A stretch of 60,573 bases of DNA, from positions 1 to 60,573 of the forward strand of contig NZ_LMUU01000158.1 of NCBI RefSeq assembly GCF_009765775.1, written 5' to 3'. Below are positions 25,391 to 34,722 of this stretch, piece by piece. This DNA is from Beijerinckia sp. L45 (GTDB lineage: Bacteria > Pseudomonadota > Alphaproteobacteria > Rhizobiales > Beijerinckiaceae). Each line of letters begins with the position of its first letter. The stretch's first letter is position 1. A program made the translations under genes and the position numbers. The notes beneath the pieces are model-generated. The model saw nothing but the letters and a program-made list of their open reading frames with translations, searched no databases and was not told the DNA's origin.

Positions 25391-26857
25391 GTCGAGGAGC
25401 GGCGTGTCAGGGAGCGGGGCCGAGGAGATCACGTCGTCCTCCCGCTTGAGCAGCGCGATGCGCATCATGTTGGTGCCGCCGCGCTCGCCGAACGGCACGC
25501 CGCCAATGATGATGATACGGTCGCCAGCTTCGGCAAAGCCTTCGCTGTCGGCGGTGACGCAGGCGCGGTCCACCATGTCGTCGACGTCCTCGGCATCCTT
25601 GGTGACAAGCGGATGCACGCCCCAGACGATCGCCAGCCGCCGCGCCGTCTCGATGTGCGGGGTCAGCGCCAGGATCGGCGGCCCGACGCGCTCGCGGGCG
25701 ATGCGGAAGGCGGTCGATCCGCTGGAGGTCCAGGCCACCACGGCTTTCAGTTCCAGCGTCTCCGCCATGTCGCGCGCCGCCACCGCGATGGCGTCGGCCG
25801 CCGTTGGCTCGGGCTGGGCGCGCTGCGCGTTGATGATGGAGCGGTAGAGCGGGTCGGTCTCGACCTCGCTGGCGATGCGATCCATGAAGGACACCGCCTC
25901 GATCGGGTACTTGCCCACCGCGCTTTCGGCCGAGAGCATGATCGCGTCGGCGCCCTCGAACACCGCCTGCGCGACGTCGGAGACCTCGGCGCGGGTCGGC
26001 ATCGCCGCGTTGATCATCGATTCCAGCATCTGCGTCGCGATGACAACGGGCTTGCCCTGGCGCCGGGCGCGCCGGGTGATCCGCTTCTGGATGCCCGGCA
26101 CCTTTTCCAGCGGCAGCTCGACCCCGAGATCGCCGCGCGCCACCATCAGGCCGTCGGAGAGCGAGATGATCTCGTCGAGCCGGGTCAGCGCCTGCGGCTT
26201 CTCGATCTTCGACATGACGAGGGCGCGGCCGTCGACGATCGCCTTGATCTCGGCGACGTCTTCCGGTCGCTGGACGAAGGAGGCGGCGATCCAGTCGACG
26301 CCGATTTCCAGCGCCGCCTCGAGGTCGGAGTGGTCCTTCGGCGTCATCGCGGAGACTGCGATCTCGGTATCCGGTAGGCTGACGCCCTTGCGGTTGGAGA
26401 TCGAGCCGCCGATGTCGACCACCGCGACGGCGTGCTGCGAATCGGCTTCGACGACGTGGAGGCGGACCTTGCCGTCGTCGATCAGCACGGTGTGGCCCGG
26501 CCGCAAGGCGCTGAGGATTTCAGGATGCGGGAGGAACACCCGGTTCTCGTCGCCGGGTTCCGGATTGCTGTCGAGGGTGAAGCGGGCGCCAGGCAGCAGG
26601 TCGACAAAGGTCGTGACGAAGGTGCCGATCCGCAGTTTTGGGCCCTGCAGGTCGACGAGCACGCAGGCAGGGCGGTTGAATTGGTCGCCGACCGCGCGGA
26701 TGGCGGCGACGTGCTTGCGCAGATTGTCGTGGCTGGTGTGGCTCATGTTGACGCGAAACACGTCGACGCCAGCTTGGAACAGTTTTGCGAGCATCCCTTC
26801 GGCGGTGGAGGCCGGGCCGAGCGTCGCGACGATCTTGCAGCGGCGGAGGCGTCTCAT
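25388..26857 (-). CDS. pyk: Pyruvate kinase
   Basis: Makes pyruvate and ATP from phosphoenolpyruvate and ADP. The 489-residue protein opens with KIVATLGPAS, has VFRVNMSHTSHDN (the ATP-side Asn/Ser), the catalytic Lys signature MSKIEKPQAL, ARGDLGVELP for metal and phosphate, and the C-terminal regulatory domain. The stop codon TAG falls exactly on the terminal bases of a repeat element, so the last residue (Asp) abuts the insertion; the C-terminal LPDTPLLD is full length as far as can be judged. DUF1036 lies 19 bp upstream on the same strand. Confidence 0.96.
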   Translation of the reverse strand: MRRLRRCKIVATLGPASTAEGMLAKLFQAGVDVFRVNMSHTSHDNLRKHVAAIRAVGDQFNRPACVLVDLQGPKLRIGTFVTTFVDLLPGARFTLDSNPEPGDENRVFLPHPEILSALRPGHTVLIDDGKVRLHVVEADSQHAVAVVDIGGSISNRKGVSLPDTEIAVSAMTPKDHSDLEAALEIGVDWIAASFVQRPEDVAEIKAIVDGRALVMSKIEKPQALTRLDEIISLSDGLMVARGDLGVELPLEKVPGIQKRITRRARRQGKPVVIATQMLESMINAAMPTRAEVSDVAQAVFEGADAIMLSAESAVGKYPIEAVSFMDRIASEVETDPLYRSIINAQRAQPEPTAADAIAVAARDMAETLELKAVVAWTSSGSTAFRIARERVGPPILALTPHIETARRLAIVWGVHPLVTKDAEDVDDMVDRACVTADSEGFAEAGDRIIIIGGVPFGERGGTNMMRIALLKREDDVISSAPLPDTPLLD

Positions 26858-26876
26858 AGCGTCACACGGGAGAGCG

Positions 26877-27314
26877 TCAGGGGGTAGGCTGCGGCTGCGC
26901 CGGATCTGTCAGCTGAACGGTCCAATTCCGCGAATCCTTCCCTGTGTCGATTTCGAAGAACCCGGTGCGGTCGAAGCCTCTGACGAAGCAATCGTTGCGT
27001 CCGTTGATCTTGAACTCCCTGTCGCGCGTGCACATGAAGGCTTTGCCCTTCCATTCGCCGCCGCGTTCGTCCATGGCGTAAGCATAATAGAACTCCGCCG
27101 CAAGCGGTCCGCGGACCAGGGTCTCGCAGCCGCTGGCCTTGACGTTCCACCAGCCCTCGCTGACCCAGCCGTCGGCATCGGTGTAGGCGATGGCGATCGA
27201 CACGCGGTTGCTGGTGTTGTTGCAGAGCCGGAAATCCGCGCGCGCTGTACCCGTCGCAGCCCAGGTTGAGGCGAAGACCACGGCGGCTGCCGCGAGATAC
27301 GAGGTCTTTGACAC
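26877..27314 (-). CDS. DUF1036 exported protein
   Basis: A 145-residue exported protein: signal peptide SYLAAAAVVFASTWAATGTA, then the DUF1036 domain with FRLCNNTSNRVSIAIAYTDA, GWWNVKASGCETLV and RNDCFVRGF. Cys residues are well placed for disulfides. Function is unknown. I chose the GTG at 27314 because GGAAAG lies ten bases upstream and the signal peptide begins at once; a TTG six codons earlier is the alternative. The pairing with pyk is recurrent in Rhizobiales and suggests co-transcription. Confidence 0.82.
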   Translation of the reverse strand: MSKTSYLAAAAVVFASTWAATGTARADFRLCNNTSNRVSIAIAYTDADGWVSEGWWNVKASGCETLVRGPLAAEFYYAYAMDERGGEWKGKAFMCTRDREFKINGRNDCFVRGFDRTGFFEIDTGKDSRNWTVQLTDPAQPQPTP

Positions 27315-27489
27315 GGGTTGATCACTTTCCAACGACAGAGGGCCGCGTTCTCAAAACAAAATGGGCCGCCAGCATGGCAAGCTAGGACTCGAATCGGCAC
27401 GGGGCCGGCCCGGGTCTTCTAGCGCACGCCCTGGCAGCGAACATGCTTAGCGCAGGCGACCGCAGCAGAACAATGGAGTGGGCAAAGGT

Positions 27490-28299
27490 ATGGCGTCTTC
27501 AGCCAAGCAGGACGAGGTTTTGGGCATAGGTCCCGTCGAGCAGATCGCGGGATCGGTGGCGGCGGGCGTGCTGTTTCTCTGCGACCACGCCTCGAACGCG
27601 CTGCCGCCGGCCTACGGCACCCTTGGGCTGCCGCGAAGTCAGCTCGAACGCCACATCGGTTACGACATCGGCGCCGCCGCGATGACCCGCCGTCTCGCCG
27701 CCCGCTTCGGCGCGCCGGCCGTGCTCACCACCTTCTCGCGGCTGCTCATCGATCCCAATCGCGGGGCCGACGACCCCACGCTGGTGATGCGGCTCTCCGA
27801 CGGGGCCATCGTGCCGGGCAACGCCCGCATCGACGAGACCGAAATCGATCATCGCCGCCGCACGTTCTGGCAGCCTTATCGCGATGCTGTCCGCGCCACC
27901 ATCGATGCGATGAGCGCCGCGGGACCGATCCCCGCCATCGTCGCGGTGCATAGTTTCACCCCGAGCTGGAAAGGTGTGCCACGCCCCTGGGCCTTCGGCA
28001 TCCTCTGGGACAGCGATCCGCGTTTCGCCCTGCCGTTGATCGCGGGGCTCGAGGCGGCCGGCTTCGTCGTCGGTGACAACGAGCCTTACGACGGGGCCCT
28101 GGAGGGCGACACGCTCGACTCCGAAGTCACGGCGCGAGGCCTGGCCGGGCTGCTGATCGAGGCGCGGCAGGATCTGGTGGCGACCGCGGAGACCGCCGAA
28201 GCGATGGCGGATCGCGTTGCCGACGTGTTGGGACCGATCCTGCTACGGCCGGAGCTGCACGAGCCGGCGTTCCTGCGGTCGCGGACGGGGCGACACTGA
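27490..28299 (+). CDS. N-formylglutamate amidohydrolase family protein
   Basis: A 269-residue member of the FGase family, which hydrolyses N-formylglutamate to formate and glutamate at the end of some histidine-degradation routes. Recognisable motifs are LFLCDHASNALPP (metal-binding His), ERHIGYDIGAAAMT, RLLIDPNRGADDP, VAVHSFTPSWKG and LLIEARQDL. No hut genes are near, so the real substrate may be another N-acyl amino acid. ATG at 27490 was preferred, with GGAG eleven bases upstream; a GTG at 27478 is possible. Confidence 0.85.
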   Translation: MASSAKQDEVLGIGPVEQIAGSVAAGVLFLCDHASNALPPAYGTLGLPRSQLERHIGYDIGAAAMTRRLAARFGAPAVLTTFSRLLIDPNRGADDPTLVMRLSDGAIVPGNARIDETEIDHRRRTFWQPYRDAVRATIDAMSAAGPIPAIVAVHSFTPSWKGVPRPWAFGILWDSDPRFALPLIAGLEAAGFVVGDNEPYDGALEGDTLDSEVTARGLAGLLIEARQDLVATAETAEAMADRVADVLGPILLRPELHEPAFLRSRTGRH

Positions 28300-28340
28300 G
28301 GGGTCGCTATGGTATTTTCGGCGATAGCTGAGAGGCGGCA

Positions 28341-28595
28341 ATGGTCGAACCGAAAGCGATAGAGCGAACCGACGTCACGTGTGACGCGGCGATCCTCGGC
28401 GGTACGCCGGTGGTTTCCGGCACGCGGATACCCGCAGCAACGATCGTCGCCTACTTGCAAGACGGATACTCCGCGTCCGAAATTTTCGACGACTTCCCGT
28501 CGCTGCCTGTCGATGGCATCGAGGCGGTTGAATCCTGGGCTCATCGAGAATTAGGCCCGATGTGGAGAGCGGCACCGCCAACCAAAAAAGCCTGA
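28341..28595 (+). CDS. DUF433 antitoxin
   Basis: An 84-residue DUF433 protein, the usual antitoxin partner of DUF5615 PIN-like toxins. It has the family's CDAAILGGTPVVSGTRIPAA motif and the helix IVAYLQDGYSASEIFDDFP, a winged-helix-like DNA-binding element. The stop codon lies two bases before the toxin GTG, so the pair is one operon. It interrupts the group formed by the amidohydrolase and gapR. Confidence 0.88.
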   Translation: MVEPKAIERTDVTCDAAILGGTPVVSGTRIPAATIVAYLQDGYSASEIFDDFPSLPVDGIEAVESWAHRELGPMWRAAPPTKKA

Positions 28596-28597
28596 GT

Positions 28598-28978
28598 GTG
28601 ATCAAGCTTTTGATCGACGAATGTCTGTCGGTCGCGCTCACGCATCTCGCTCGCGATCGAGGTTTTTTTGCCGAACACGTGACGTATATTGGCCTTGGCG
28701 GTTACAGCGACTGGACTCTGATGCCGATCATACAGCGCTACGATTTTCTATTCGTCACGAACAACCGTCTCGATTTTCTGAAGCTGCACGGGGCGTTGGA
28801 TGTCCACAACGGTTTGATCATCATCGTGCCCAACGTTTCGCGGCGCCAGCAAATCGCGCTGTTCGACCGGGCGCTCGACCGTCTCGAGACCTTGCCGGAT
28901 CTTATCAACAAGGTTCTCGAGATCGAGGGCGATGGGACGATCCGGGTGGCTTTTCTGCCGGCGCCCCCGACGGCCTAA
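28598..28978 (+). CDS. DUF5615 PIN-like toxin
   Basis: A 126-residue protein starting VIKLLIDECLSVALTHLARD, the standard opening of DUF5615 proteins, in which the first Asp-Glu pair is part of a PIN-type nuclease site. It continues with YSDWTLMPIIQRYDFLFVTN, whose Asp residues complete the site. The gene is intact. GTG at 28598 was selected since KLLIDE is the usual N-terminus; an ATG at 28562 would overlap the antitoxin gene. RNase activity is inferred from the family. Confidence 0.82.
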   Translation: MIKLLIDECLSVALTHLARDRGFFAEHVTYIGLGGYSDWTLMPIIQRYDFLFVTNNRLDFLKLHGALDVHNGLIIIVPNVSRRQQIALFDRALDRLETLPDLINKVLEIEGDGTIRVAFLPAPPTA

Positions 28979-29080
28979 GCGCCTTAGTGTCACTTCTCCG
29001 CACACATCCCTTGACGCACGGCGCCGCGCATAGCATGCCCCGACGTTTTCCGGCGCCGGGCGCCTGAGGGGCAGAACCAC

Positions 29081-29335
29081 ATGGTCGAAGATATTGCCGA
29101 CAGCGGCGTTGCCGCCGAGGAGCTGAAGCAGTTCATCGAGCGCATCGAGCGCCTCGAAGAAGAAAAGAAGGCGCTGTCCGACGACATCAAGGAGGTTTTT
29201 GGCGAGCTGAAGGGCCGCGGCTTCGACGTCAAGGCAATCCGCCAGATCATCCGCATCCGCAAGCAGGATCATTCCGAGCGGATGGAGTTGGAAGCGATTC
29301 TCGAACTCTACATGAATGCGCTGGGCATGACCTGA
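29081..29335 (+). CDS. gapR: GapR (DUF2312) nucleoid-associated protein
   Basis: An 84-residue all-helical protein whose sequence ([20 protein letters not shown], then [20 protein letters not shown]) fits GapR, the DUF2312 protein of alphaproteobacteria. In Caulobacter GapR binds overtwisted AT-rich DNA ahead of replication and transcription forks and stimulates topoisomerases. Coiled-coil helix alpha1 covers residues 10-45. Length is standard. It is monocistronic with a GAGGGGC ribosome-binding-like sequence upstream. Confidence 0.95.
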   Translation: MVEDIADSGVAAEELKQFIERIERLEEEKKALSDDIKEVFGELKGRGFDVKAIRQIIRIRKQDHSERMELEAILELYMNALGMT

Positions 29336-29491
29336 TCGACACCGGGCGCATGTTGCAGCAGAAATGTGACTCTCATCGCGTCGCTCTGCGAACGGCGCCA
29401 CGACGCGTTACAAATGAAATATCGGCTCCCTATTTAGCTCATGACGACCGCCGCGCCTTACCGCGGGATCGGTCATTTGCAAGGAGCCCGC

Positions 29492-30598
29492 ATGTCGTCT
29501 GACGCTCAAAAGCTTTTCACACCGTTTCGCCTCGGGGATCTGGAACTTCCGAATCGGATCGTTATGGCGCCGCTGACGCGGAGCCGCGCGACCCACGGCA
29601 CCGATGCGCCCAACGCCCTGGTGGCAGACTATTACCGCCAGCGTGCGACTGCGGGGCTGCTGATCAGCGAAGCGACCCAGATCAGCCAGCAGGGCCAGGG
29701 CTATATCTGGACGCCGGGCATCTACACGGACGCCCAGATCGCAGGCTGGAGCGACGTCACCAAGGCGGTTCACGACGCCAACGGCCGCATCTTCATTCAG
29801 CTCTGGCATGTCGGGCGCATCTCGCACACTTCGCTGCAGCCGAACGGTGGCCAGCCCGTCGGTCCCTCGGCCATTCGCGCAAACGGCAAGACATTTACCG
29901 AGTCCGGTCCGGCGGACCTTTCCGAGCCCCGGGCGCTCGAACTGAGCGAAATCCCCGGCATCGTCGGCGACTACGTGAAGGCTGCGGAAAACGCCAAGAC
30001 GGCCGGTTTCGATGGCGTCGAAATCCATGCAGCCAACGGCTATCTCCTCGAGCAGTTCATCAAGGACGGCACCAACAAGCGGACCGATGCCTATGGCGGC
30101 TCGATCGAGAACCGCGTGCGCCTGGTGCTCGAAGTGACGGATGCGATCCTCACGGTGCTGCCGAAAGGCAAGGTCGGCATCCGGCTTTCGCCGGTCAGCC
30201 CGTTCAACGACATCAGCGATAGCGCGCCGGAAAAAGTGTATTTCCACCTCGTCGAAGAACTCAGCCGTCGTGGCCTCGCCTATATCCACGTGATCGAGGG
30301 CTCGACCGGCGGTCAGCGCGATTTCGCGCCGTTCGACTATGCCGGCCTGCGCAAGGCCTTCGGCGGCGCCTACATGGCAAACAACGGGTATACGCGCGAG
30401 CTGGCAGCGGAAACGCTCGACGCGGACAAGGCTGATCTGATCGCCTTCGGCGTGCCCTTCCTGGCTAACCCGGATCTCGTCGAGCGTCTTCGCCGCAATG
30501 CGCCGCTGAACAAGCCCGATCAGGCTACGTTCTACGGCGGCGATGCCAAGGGCTACACCGACTATCCCACGCTCGATCAGGCGCAGGCCGCGGAATAG
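29492..30598 (+). CDS. Old yellow enzyme family ene-reductase (NemA-like)
   Basis: An FMN-dependent NAD(P)H:flavin oxidoreductase of 368 residues that reduces activated C=C bonds or nitro groups. FMN and active-site motifs are visible: FRLGDLELPNRIVMAPLTRS, IFIQLWHVGRISH (His of the His/Asn or His/His pair), HAANGYLLEQFIKD (with the catalytic-site Tyr and Asn), TDAYGGSIENR and the C-terminal phosphate-binding FGVPFLANPDL. ATG at 29492 is favoured by AAGGAG six bases upstream; an earlier in-frame ATG adds 17 residues without family similarity. Confidence 0.93.
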   Translation: MSSDAQKLFTPFRLGDLELPNRIVMAPLTRSRATHGTDAPNALVADYYRQRATAGLLISEATQISQQGQGYIWTPGIYTDAQIAGWSDVTKAVHDANGRIFIQLWHVGRISHTSLQPNGGQPVGPSAIRANGKTFTESGPADLSEPRALELSEIPGIVGDYVKAAENAKTAGFDGVEIHAANGYLLEQFIKDGTNKRTDAYGGSIENRVRLVLEVTDAILTVLPKGKVGIRLSPVSPFNDISDSAPEKVYFHLVEELSRRGLAYIHVIEGSTGGQRDFAPFDYAGLRKAFGGAYMANNGYTRELAAETLDADKADLIAFGVPFLANPDLVERLRRNAPLNKPDQATFYGGDAKGYTDYPTLDQAQAAE

Positions 30599-30616
30599 CG
30601 ATCTCGGCGTTTAAGA

Positions 30617-30633
30617 CGTGCCGTTTCGGCACG
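30617..30633. terminator. Hairpin downstream of the old yellow enzyme gene
   Basis: CGTGCCG and CGGCACG (arms 30617-30623 and 30627-30633) around a TTT loop, 18 bp after the stop. No T-run follows, so it is a candidate terminator or mRNA-stabilising stem. Confidence 0.4.
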
Positions 30634-30705
30634 CCTGCTAACCGGGAGTTAACCACGATCATCTAGGCTTCTCGATGCGCGAGCGTCCCGCGCGTCGAGG
30701 GTCAG

Positions 30706-32322
30706 GTGCCGTTTCGTTCATCCCGCAGCTTCGCGCTTTGTCTGGCAGCGACCCTCGCGGTCGCCTGCGCCGCTCCGGTGCAAGCTCAGACCGTCGATCT
30801 GCGCGGCGGTGACGACGCGACGGGCTCGTCGTTTGCCACCGCGACGTCGCCGGATACGGTGACGCCACAACCCGTCCCACCGTTACCGACCGACGCCGAT
30901 GCGGCCGCGGCGCCAATAACGCCGGCTGTTCCCGATCCGAATGCGACGAACTACGGCAAGCCCCGGCCGAAGAAGGCCAAGCTTTATCGACCCAATGCCA
31001 AGACATCCCCGCCGCTTCCCGCGCTTGTGCCGTATCGCGGTGCGCCGGGTCTGCCCAAAGGCCAGCTGAATCCGCCCGCCGTGGCGAAAGATGCTGTCGA
31101 CCCCGCACAGCCCGCCCCCACGACCGCCGCGATTCCGCGGCCGGAGCAGCCGCGCAAGCCTGTCGTCGAGGATGATCCGTTCGCGCCGACCGGCGTCGCC
31201 GCCGGGCCGCTGCGGTTGTTCCCCTTCGTCGAGACGAGCGGCGGCTACGAAACCAACCCCAACCAGACCACGACATCCGTCAAGGCGTCCTCGGTGCTTC
31301 GCGGCGAAGCCGGACTCGACGTCAAATCAGACTTTTCGGCGCACAGCCTCACGGCTTCGCTGCGAGGAGGCTACACCGATTATCCCAGCAATACCGACGC
31401 CAGCCGGCCGGACGCCAGCGGCGTCGTCGACGGTCGGATCGATGTGACACGCGACGACAAGATCGATCTGGAAGGACGCTTCAGTCTCGCCACGCAGACG
31501 CCGGGCTCACCGCTTCTGGCGGTACCAGGAAGCGTCTTCATCACCAATCGCCCGACCATCGTCTCCGAGGGTGCGACGGTCGGCGCGACGCATACATTCA
31601 ACCGGCTGTCGCTCGGCCTGCGCAGCACGTTCGATCGCACGGAATACGGCGACGCGACGCAGTCCGATGGCTCGCAGTTTCTCTTCTCGCAGGACAACTA
31701 CAACGACTACGGCATCATCGGCCGCGCCGCCTACGAACTGACGCCGGCGCTAATTCCCTTTACAGAAGTCGGCTTCGACGCCCGCGTGCGCGACCACACG
31801 CTCGATCTCAGCGGCTTCGCCAGAAGCTCCAAAGGCATTACGGCCCGGGTCGGCTCGACCTTCGAATTCAGCCGCCTTCTGACGGGCACCGTAAGCGGCG
31901 GCTATGCCGACCGACACTATGACGATCCGCGTTTGGCGGATCTCCGCGGACCGACGTTCGACGCTGCCCTGGTCTATGCCTACTCGCCGATCACCACGGT
32001 GACCCTGCGCGGCAGCACGATTCTAGCGGAGACGACGCTGGCGGGCTCGTCGGGCGCCATCACCCGCAGCGTCAGCCTGGAACTCAGTCACGTCTTCTTC
32101 CGCAACTTCACGCTCGGGGGCATCGGCACCTATCAGGTCAACCAGTACCAGGGGCTTCCGGTCAACGAGGTTTACACCCAGGGGACGATCAAGGCAGCCT
32201 ACAGCCTGACCCGTGACGTGCAGATCATCGCCAGCGCGACGCGCCAGCGTCTCGACAGTTCGCTGCAGAACTCGAGCTACAACGACAACATTTTCCTGCT
32301 CGGCATGCGGCTGCAGCGTTGA
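30706..32322 (+). CDS. Outer-membrane beta-barrel protein (BBP2-like)
   Basis: A 538-residue protein with a signal peptide (SFALCLAATLAVACAAPVQA), a long Pro/Ala-rich region of about 130 residues, and from about residue 165 a chain of amphipathic strands (FPFVETSGGYETNPNQTTTS onward) of the beta-barrel porin 2 type. It ends in an aromatic-poor LLGMRLQR. GTG start at 30706 has GAGGG upstream. Barrels of this type often go with exopolysaccharide clusters; the neighbours here are galU and galE. Transport role is inference. Confidence 0.8.
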   Translation: MPFRSSRSFALCLAATLAVACAAPVQAQTVDLRGGDDATGSSFATATSPDTVTPQPVPPLPTDADAAAAPITPAVPDPNATNYGKPRPKKAKLYRPNAKTSPPLPALVPYRGAPGLPKGQLNPPAVAKDAVDPAQPAPTTAAIPRPEQPRKPVVEDDPFAPTGVAAGPLRLFPFVETSGGYETNPNQTTTSVKASSVLRGEAGLDVKSDFSAHSLTASLRGGYTDYPSNTDASRPDASGVVDGRIDVTRDDKIDLEGRFSLATQTPGSPLLAVPGSVFITNRPTIVSEGATVGATHTFNRLSLGLRSTFDRTEYGDATQSDGSQFLFSQDNYNDYGIIGRAAYELTPALIPFTEVGFDARVRDHTLDLSGFARSSKGITARVGSTFEFSRLLTGTVSGGYADRHYDDPRLADLRGPTFDAALVYAYSPITTVTLRGSTILAETTLAGSSGAITRSVSLELSHVFFRNFTLGGIGTYQVNQYQGLPVNEVYTQGTIKAAYSLTRDVQIIASATRQRLDSSLQNSSYNDNIFLLGMRLQR

Positions 32323-32329
32323 CCTCGGA

Positions 32330-32355
32330 CGGCGTGCCTGCGGTCAGGCACGCCG
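32330..32355. terminator. Strong bidirectional hairpin between the barrel gene and galU
   Basis: CGGCGTGCCTG and CAGGCACGCCG form a perfect 11-bp stem with a CGGT loop, filling the 39-bp gap between the convergent stop codons. No T-run is present on either side. Confidence 0.65.
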
Positions 32356-32361
32356 CAGGGA

Positions 32362-33252
32362 TCAGGCGTCCTGCAGGAGCTTCTTGAGCTCACGCTTGAA
32401 TTCCGTCGCGATTTCCTTGTTGGCCAACGCGAAGGCGACGTTGGCGCTGAGGAAGCCGAGCTTCGAGCCGCAGTCGTAGGTCGTGCCGTCGAAACGGACG
32501 CCATGGAAGGACTGGCTGTCGCTCAGCGCCTTCATGCCGTCGGTCAGCTGGATCTCGCCGCCGGCACCCTTTTCGATGCTGCCGAGGATGTCGAAGATTT
32601 CCGGGCTGAGCACGTAGCGGCCGGAGATGATGAGGTTCGACGGCGCGGTGCCCTGCGGCGGCTTTTCCACCATGCCGGTGATTTCGAAGGTCGCGCCGTG
32701 GTCGGCCCCCACGGAGACGATTCCGTATTTGTGGGTCTCGTCCACCGGCACTTCCTCGACGGCGATGACGTTGCCGCCATGCGTCTCGTAGGCATGGATG
32801 CACTGGCTGAGGCAGCGGGTCTTCTGCTTGCCGGAGCCCATCGTAACCATGTCGGGCAGCAACACGGCAAACGGCTCATCGCCGATCAGGTCGCGGGCGC
32901 ACCAGATCGCGTGGCCGAGCCCGAGGGGCGCCTGCTGGCGGGTGAAGCTGGTCGCGCCGGCTTCCGGAAGCTGCTCAATGAGCGCTTCGAGCTCTTTCGT
33001 CTTGCCGCGCTTCTTCAGCGTGTCCTCGAGCTCGTAGGCGATGTCGAAATAATCCTCGATCACCGCCTTGTTGCGCCCGGTCACGAAGATGAAATGCTCG
33101 ATGCCGGCTTCCCGGGCCTCATCTACCACGTGCTGCAGCACCGGCGCGTCGACGACGGTCAGCATCTCCTTGGGAATGCATTTCGTCGCGGGAAGGAAAC
33201 GCGTGCCGAGACCGGCGACGGGAAAGATGGCCTTGCGGATCTTGTTGGTCAT
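32362..33252 (-). CDS. galU: UTP-glucose-1-phosphate uridylyltransferase
   Basis: Makes UDP-glucose from UTP and glucose-1-phosphate, for polysaccharide and glycolipid synthesis. The 296-residue protein has [20 protein letters not shown] (nucleotide loop with the catalytic Arg and the Lys of KEM), the Mg-binding Asp in LLPDMV, and [13 protein letters not shown]. The start [12 protein letters not shown] at 33252 is standard; an ATG 11 codons earlier is unlikely. It is divergent from galE, the next step in UDP-galactose synthesis. Confidence 0.96.
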   Translation of the reverse strand: MTNKIRKAIFPVAGLGTRFLPATKCIPKEMLTVVDAPVLQHVVDEAREAGIEHFIFVTGRNKAVIEDYFDIAYELEDTLKKRGKTKELEALIEQLPEAGATSFTRQQAPLGLGHAIWCARDLIGDEPFAVLLPDMVTMGSGKQKTRCLSQCIHAYETHGGNVIAVEEVPVDETHKYGIVSVGADHGATFEITGMVEKPPQGTAPSNLIISGRYVLSPEIFDILGSIEKGAGGEIQLTDGMKALSDSQSFHGVRFDGTTYDCGSKLGFLSANVAFALANKEIATEFKRELKKLLQDA

Positions 33253-33404
33253 GTCCTGCCTTGCATCAGACGTTTGAAGCGCCATCGCAGATTATGTCAT
33301 GCATTGTCCAGCCATGGCGCCAAAAGGCGGTGCTATTTCGCTTCGTAGTTTATCAACGCTTCATCGGGCATTGTCCCTTGGCGCAAAGCGGAAAGAAGGT
33401 CGGC

Positions 33405-34397
33405 ATGAGCGTTTTGGTCACAGGCGGCGCCGGCTACATCGGCGGCCACATGGTTCTCGCCCTTCTCGACGCTGGCGAGCAGGTCGTCGTGCTGGACAAC
33501 CTGTCGACGGGCTTCCGTTGGGCGGTGCCGGCCGAAGCGACCTTCGTCGAAGGCGATTTCGGCGACGAGGCGCTGGTCGCCAAGGTGCTGGCCGAGCATG
33601 GCATCGACGCCATCGCGCATTTTGCCGCCAAGATCGTGGTGCCGGAGTCGGTGACCGACCCGCTCGGCTACTATCTGAACAACACCGCCAAGGCGCGGAG
33701 CCTGATCGCCTGCGCCGTCGCGGCCAAGATCAGACACTTCATCTTCTCCTCGACCGCAGCCGTCTATGGTGAGCCGTCGCAGAATCCCGTGACCGAGGAC
33801 GTGCTGCTCGCCCCGATCAATCCCTACGGCCGCTCGAAGCTGATGGTCGAGTGGATGCTGCAGGACACGGTCAAAGCCCACGATCTGTCCGTCGTCGTGC
33901 TGCGCTACTTCAACGTCGCCGGTGCCGATCCTCAGGGGCGACTCGGGCAGTCGACGCCCAACGCCACCCATCTGATCAAGATCGCGGTCCAGGCGGCGCT
34001 CGGCCATCGCAACGGCATGGACGTGTTCGGCACGGATTACCCGACGCCCGACGGGTCCTGCGTGCGCGACTATATCCAGATCACGGATCTTGTCGCTGCC
34101 CACATGCACGCGCTGGCCTACCTCCGCAACGGCGGCGAAAGCCTGACCTGCAACTGCGGCTACGGCCGCGGCCTGAGCGTGCTGGAGATCATCGAGGTGG
34201 TGAAAGCGGTGTCAGGGGTGGATTTTCCGGTGCGCCTCGCCGGGCGCCGGGCGGGCGATCCGGCGTCGCTGATCGCCGGCGCCGATCGGGTGCGCGAGGT
34301 GTTGGGGTGGCAGCCGAAGTACCAGGATGTCCGGGGAATCGTGACGCAGGCGCTGGATTGGGAGCGGCGGCTGCACAACCGGGGCGCCGCATCTTGA
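33405..34397 (+). CDS. galE: UDP-glucose 4-epimerase
   Basis: Interconverts UDP-glucose and UDP-galactose with bound NAD+. The 330-residue short-chain dehydrogenase has the NAD motif TGGAGYIGGH at residues 6-15, DNLSTGFRWAV, HFAAKIVVPESV, SSTAAVYG and the catalytic YGRSK. ATG at 33405 follows GAAAGAAGG; an in-frame start 48 codons upstream lies in the divergent promoter and is rejected. It could also accept N-acetyl sugars, which the sequence does not settle. Confidence 0.94.
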   Translation: MSVLVTGGAGYIGGHMVLALLDAGEQVVVLDNLSTGFRWAVPAEATFVEGDFGDEALVAKVLAEHGIDAIAHFAAKIVVPESVTDPLGYYLNNTAKARSLIACAVAAKIRHFIFSSTAAVYGEPSQNPVTEDVLLAPINPYGRSKLMVEWMLQDTVKAHDLSVVVLRYFNVAGADPQGRLGQSTPNATHLIKIAVQAALGHRNGMDVFGTDYPTPDGSCVRDYIQITDLVAAHMHALAYLRNGGESLTCNCGYGRGLSVLEIIEVVKAVSGVDFPVRLAGRRAGDPASLIAGADRVREVLGWQPKYQDVRGIVTQALDWERRLHNRGAAS

Positions 34398-34467
34398 GTT
34401 CGGAGGTCCGAATAAATAACATCCCCTGCACCGGGTAGGCCCGGTTCTCGAACAAAGAGGAAGGTCC

Positions 34468-34701
34468 ATGTCGATCCCGATCGATGGTGCCTCTCATCAG
34501 GCCGATACCGCACCCGAAACTTCGGAGCAGAAATCGACGCGAATCGCGAGGGAGCGCGTGTTGATCGAAGAAGGTCTGGAGGACGTGCGCCAGGGCCGTA
34601 TCATCCGTTGGGAAGATTTGGAACCATGGCTCGAGGTCTTGGACAAGGACAGCGAAGCTCCGATCCCATTAAGAGCGGGAATCTCATCGGGCAATCCGTA
34701 G
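34468..34701 (+). CDS. ParD/CopG-like antitoxin
   Basis: A 77-residue protein (STRIARERVLIEEGLEDVRQ, then GRIIRWEDLEPWLEVLD) with the helix-turn typical of the short antitoxins that precede ParE toxins. An AGAGGAAGG ribosome-binding site precedes the ATG. The antitoxin frame is intact whereas the toxin that follows after 21 bp is frameshifted. Confidence 0.72.
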   Translation: MSIPIDGASHQADTAPETSEQKSTRIARERVLIEEGLEDVRQGRIIRWEDLEPWLEVLDKDSEAPIPLRAGISSGNP

Positions 34702-34722
34702 GCCCAAATCGGGGCGGGCGGT

